NCBI GenBank assembly: GCA_947176425.1
Contig: CAMWQV010000061.1
Coordinates: 1 to 8,517 of the forward strand
Length of the DNA: 8,517 nucleotides
Direction of reading: 5' to 3'
Source: an uncultured Clostridia bacterium
GTDB taxonomy: Bacteria; Bacillota; Clostridia; Oscillospirales; Oscillospiraceae
Shown piece by piece: positions 6,471 to 8,517 of the stretch (position 1 is its first letter; every line of letters begins with the position of its first letter). The notes beneath the pieces are model-generated. The model was not told the origin of the DNA and ran no database searches. It saw only the letters and a list, made by a program, of their open reading frames with translations. The translations under genes and the position numbers were made by a program.

Positions 6471-6940
6471 ACAGGATGGAATTGCGGGACAACGGACTTT
6501 TCCCGGCTGATGGTCCCCTGTACCGGGCCTTGGCCTTGGGCGACGTTCCGGGCGCATGGCTACTGGCACGTCCCCTTTTGGAACCGGGCAGGACGGAGTG
6601 CCTGAATATGCCTACCATGTTTAACTGCAGCCTGTGTTTGTTTCGGCTGGAGGAGTATGAGCGGGCGCTGACTCTGTTAAAACGAGCGGAGCGGATGCTG
6701 GGCAGCGCTACCGGACTGAATACTGCTGAACGAAAGCTGTTTGTGCAGGCGGTGGAAACCACAGATGCGGCGCTGCTGCCTTTGGACCCGGAGTGGGGTT
6801 CCGAGATGGAGCGGTATACTTTGATTCGAGTGCGGTGGCTTACCGCATTGTGCCTGCTGCGGCTGGGGCGTGAGCAGGAAGCCGTGCCGATTATGCGTTT
6901 TTTGGCACAGTACCACATTTGCCCGGCCCATGTCGTATAA
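6467..6940 (+). CDS. Small TPR-like helical protein, 157 aa
   Basis: No family is recognised with confidence. The 157-aa product is soluble and helical. Residues 50-78 (CLFRLEEYERALTLLKRAE within them) have the spacing of a tetratricopeptide helix pair, and 119-150 (RWLTALCLLRLGREQEAVPI within them) look like a second. TPR-like units bind partner proteins, which fits its place between two ankyrin genes; that is inference. The ATG at 6467 overlaps the stop of the ankyrin gene (ATGA), so it is probably translated by coupled reinitiation; the nearest GGAG is only 2 nt away. A second ATG at 6476 (Met4) is an alternative start. The last codons and the stop lie inside a large inverted repeat. The overlap and unbroken frame argue that it is a genuine gene. 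Confidence 0.75.
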   Translation: MNRMELRDNGLFPADGPLYRALALGDVPGAWLLARPLLEPGRTECLNMPTMFNCSLCLFRLEEYERALTLLKRAERMLGSATGLNTAERKLFVQAVETTDAALLPLDPEWGSEMERYTLIRVRWLTALCLLRLGREQEAVPIMRFLAQYHICPAHVV

Positions 6941-6960
6941 TCGGGCAAAATGTACTGTGC
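6905..6960 (+). repeat. Large inverted repeat spanning a stop codon, TATAAT in the loop
   Basis: The left arm (6905-6925, beginning GCACAGTAC and ending TTTGCCCG) is complementary to the right arm (6942-6960, CGGGCAAAATGTACTGTGC) apart from a small internal bulge, leaving a 16-nt loop. The outer 9 bp and inner 8 bp pair perfectly. The stop codon of the 157-aa gene (6938-6940) is in the loop. It has no U-run on either side, so it is not a normal intrinsic terminator. It could stabilise or segment the polycistronic mRNA, or be a DNA operator. Confidence 0.7.
6936..6941 (+). promoter_or_regulatory. Possible -10 element for the last ankyrin gene
   Basis: A perfect TATAAT lies in the loop of the inverted repeat, 78 bp before the ATG at 7019. 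No acceptable -35 hexamer is found 16-18 bp upstream and there is no extended -10, so unaided promoter activity would be weak; activation or chance are both possible. Confidence 0.25.
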
Positions 6961-7018
6961 GGAAAGAAAAATCTAATCGTTAGTGAGCATATAAAGAAGA
7001 GAAAAGAGGAAAACTACT

Positions 7019-8002
7019 ATGCAACTTGACAATATGTTTCTGCAGGCTTGCAGAAATAACCAGAAAACCGTAGTGCAGACCTTCCTGAAACGTGGCGGTG
7101 TGGACGTGAACAAGCGGGATGAGTCCGGCAATACCCCGCTGATCTATACCTGCCTGAAGGGTGCCAGAGATTTAGTAAAATTGTTGCTGGACGCTGGTGC
7201 GGACGTAAATCTGCCCAACCAGCGGGGACGGTCTCCCTTGCATTTTGCGGCGGAGAGCGGCAACGCCCAGATCATTGCCCTGCTTACCGAGGCCGGAGCG
7301 GAGGTAAACGCCACCGACAGCAATGGGATGACGCCGCTGATGATTTTAGCGCAGCACAGCCGGACGGATGCGGCTTTGAAACTTATCCAGAACCCTGAAA
7401 TCGATATTTCCATTAAGAATAACGACGGTCAGATGGCCATTGACTATGCTACTGCCAACGGTTTGCGGGAACTGGTTGCGGCGCTTTCCGCAAAGGAGGA
7501 GGAGCACACCGATACTTACGGCAACACTACCCTCCACCATGCCTGCTGGAGCGGCCAGAGCGAGGTGGTAAAGGTTTTGCTGGAGAAGGACCCGGCCAGC
7601 GTAAACAAGCTCAATGACGACGGGGAGTCTCCCCTGCTGTTGGCGGTGCGCCGATCCAGTTTGGTGATCGTGGAACTGCTGCTGAAGGCAGGAGCGGAAA
7701 CGAACCACGCCGACCTGGACGGTGTTCTGCCCTTGCACATTGCCGCCGGAAACGGGGATCTGTTTGTGGGCAAAGCTTTACTGGCCGCCGGGGCGGAAAT
7801 CAACCAGAGGACCACCGATGGACAGACGCCGTTGATCGTTGCGGCCAGGAACGCCCGCAACGACTTTACCGCTATGCTCATCGAGAACGGAGCGGATGTG
7901 AACGCTGTGGATAACGATCAGCACAGCGCTATGTACTACGCTTCGGAGGCGGGATTTACGGAGATTGTGGAGCAGCTGCTGCTGGCCGGGGCGGAGAATT
8001 AA
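7019..8002 (+). CDS. All-ankyrin-repeat protein, 327 aa
   Basis: This soluble protein is ankyrin from end to end, about ten 33-residue units without signal peptide or other domain. Repeats fall near 1-34, 35-67 (GNTPLIYTCLKGARDLVKLL), 68-100, 101-134, a short aberrant one at 135-165, then 166-200, 201-233, 234-266, 267-299 and a cap 300-327. The TPLH-type and GADVN-type motifs are well preserved, more so than in the 424-aa protein. The short fifth unit lacks the GAD-N hairpin end and carries an acidic KEEEHTDT stretch, dividing the array into two five-repeat halves. Such arrays are protein-binding; no ligand can be inferred. The start is supported by AGAGGA 8 nt upstream. A 78-bp gap with an inverted repeat sets it apart from the coupled genes before it, so it may be expressed at a different level. 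Confidence 0.93.
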   Translation: MQLDNMFLQACRNNQKTVVQTFLKRGGVDVNKRDESGNTPLIYTCLKGARDLVKLLLDAGADVNLPNQRGRSPLHFAAESGNAQIIALLTEAGAEVNATDSNGMTPLMILAQHSRTDAALKLIQNPEIDISIKNNDGQMAIDYATANGLRELVAALSAKEEEHTDTYGNTTLHHACWSGQSEVVKVLLEKDPASVNKLNDDGESPLLLAVRRSSLVIVELLLKAGAETNHADLDGVLPLHIAAGNGDLFVGKALLAAGAEINQRTTDGQTPLIVAARNARNDFTAMLIENGADVNAVDNDQHSAMYYASEAGFTEIVEQLLLAGAEN

Positions 8003-8287
8003 GGCGGGAGATTTGAAATCAGCCGTCAGCAGCCGCAGAAGAAATATCGAAATACCATGTTGATATCACACGATATTGTACGGATGCAGATATTGCATGC
8101 TAAAGATATGGAAGCGTTGCCCCTGATAATGCAGCTGCTAAAATATGGCAGACAAAACTTAATAGGGCGGATTTTAGCGAGCAGGACATGCGCCGGAACG
8201 GGTTCTTTCCATGGACTGGAATGGAATAAACGGTTTCCCTCCAAAAACTTTCCTCTTTTTCGTTTTTTATAAATAAAATCAATTTGC
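8003..8287. other. Stretch without a convincing gene; possible decayed coding sequence
   Basis: Short open frames exist on both strands, but none has a good ribosome binding site or recognisable product. One plus-strand frame reads as plausible protein on either side of an in-frame stop (TAA at 8101-8103): 8017-8100 gives AAEEISKYHVDITRYCTDAD and 8104-8229 includes RADFSEQDMRRNGFFPWTG. This may be a remnant of a broken gene, though no family is recognised. No clear terminator for the ankyrin gene is present; the T-rich run near 8250-8270 has no adjoining GC-rich stem, and the TTCCAT/ATGGAA repeat (8207-8226) is too short and too distant. Confidence 0.3.
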
Positions 8288-8517
8288 CTATTCTCTGGAC
8301 ATCAACGCTTTCCCGCGGCGTACTCGCCCATGCAGATGTCCAGAACCGCGAACCTGAGCTTTCAGGCCGCCACCCAGCATATCATTGGCCAAAACAGCAT
8401 ATTTGCACTCCGCCAGAATACGGTCCCGGTCTGTCTGGCAGTCCCACATCTGGCTGCGCTTCCTTTCATCAATCTTATCCGCAACAAACGGATCACAGCC
8501 CAGGAGGGACAACTGTA
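8288..8517 (-). CDS. C-terminal end of an unrecognised minus-strand gene, partial
   Basis: An open frame enters from the right edge and ends at TAG 8290-8288, giving about 75 residues. The first half (LSLLGCDPFVADKIDERKR, then RDRILAECKYAVLAND) reads like a genuine folded domain. The GCDPFV stretch slightly resembles the second strand of NAD-binding 2-hydroxyacid dehydrogenases, but the rest of that domain would be missing after it, so this is a weak guess. The last 25 residues are Gly-, Arg- and His-rich and look unlike a normal C-terminus, while another minus-strand frame (8361-8302) reads LRFAVLDICMGEYAAGKR before a stop; a frameshift or truncated gene is possible. The start, and therefore the identity, lie outside the window. 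Confidence 0.4.
   Translation of the reverse strand, partial: QLSLLGCDPFVADKIDERKRSQMWDCQTDRDRILAECKYAVLANDMLGGGLKAQVRGSGHLHGRVRRGKALMSRE

Noticed and set aside
5751..6569. 272-codon minus-strand frame opposite the ankyrin gene
   Set aside because: It is antisense to a well-supported ankyrin gene with a strong ribosome binding site, and shows no motif.
8026..8282. Three short open frames (60-72 codons) on both strands after the last ankyrin gene
   Set aside because: Weak or no ribosome binding sites, mutually overlapping, and no recognisable composition or domain.

Overview
The window looks like a chromosomal segment from a low-to-middle GC Clostridia member, most likely a Lachnospiraceae-type gut Firmicute. 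Signs of this are AGGAGG-type ribosome binding sites, near-consensus sigma-A promoters, a tyrosyl T-box leader, a DegV-family protein, and an Agr-type kinase and LytTR regulator. The species cannot be named from the sequence.

Layout. Positions 1-2379 are housekeeping genes on the minus strand: a left-truncated DegV-family lipid-binding protein (1-594, own promoter at 649-677) and tyrosyl-tRNA synthetase tyrS (743-1987). tyrS has a leader of about 350 nt with a promoter matching TTGACA-17-TATAAT, a putative UAC specifier, a T-box motif and a classic terminator hairpin. Divergent from it, a promoter at 2437-2465 drives a plus-strand two-component system: a LytTR response regulator (2504-3241) overlapping by 4 bp a multi-membrane-pass AgrC-like histidine kinase (3238-4554). 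No AgrB or AgrD partner is visible.

Downstream, on the same strand, is a set of four genes made largely or wholly of helical-repeat proteins: an unrecognised 155-aa protein (4715-5182), a 424-aa ankyrin-repeat protein (5196-6470), a 157-aa TPR-like protein (6467-6940) and a 327-aa all-ankyrin protein (7019-8002). The first three are tightly coupled. The 160-bp leader before them (4555-4714) carries a direct repeat, a candidate promoter and a 15-bp hairpin with a U-rich flank. The 78-bp gap before the last gene is preceded by a large inverted repeat with a perfect TATAAT in its loop. The likeliest reading is that the membrane kinase and LytTR regulator control, directly or by readthrough, a cassette of soluble protein-binding scaffolds. 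No enzyme, toxin, transporter or secretion gene is present to reveal what the scaffolds bind.

Positions 8003-8287 hold no convincing gene, only possible decayed coding sequence. The right edge (8288-8517) has the C-terminal end of an unrecognised minus-strand gene. No rRNA, tRNA, CRISPR array or insertion sequence was seen.
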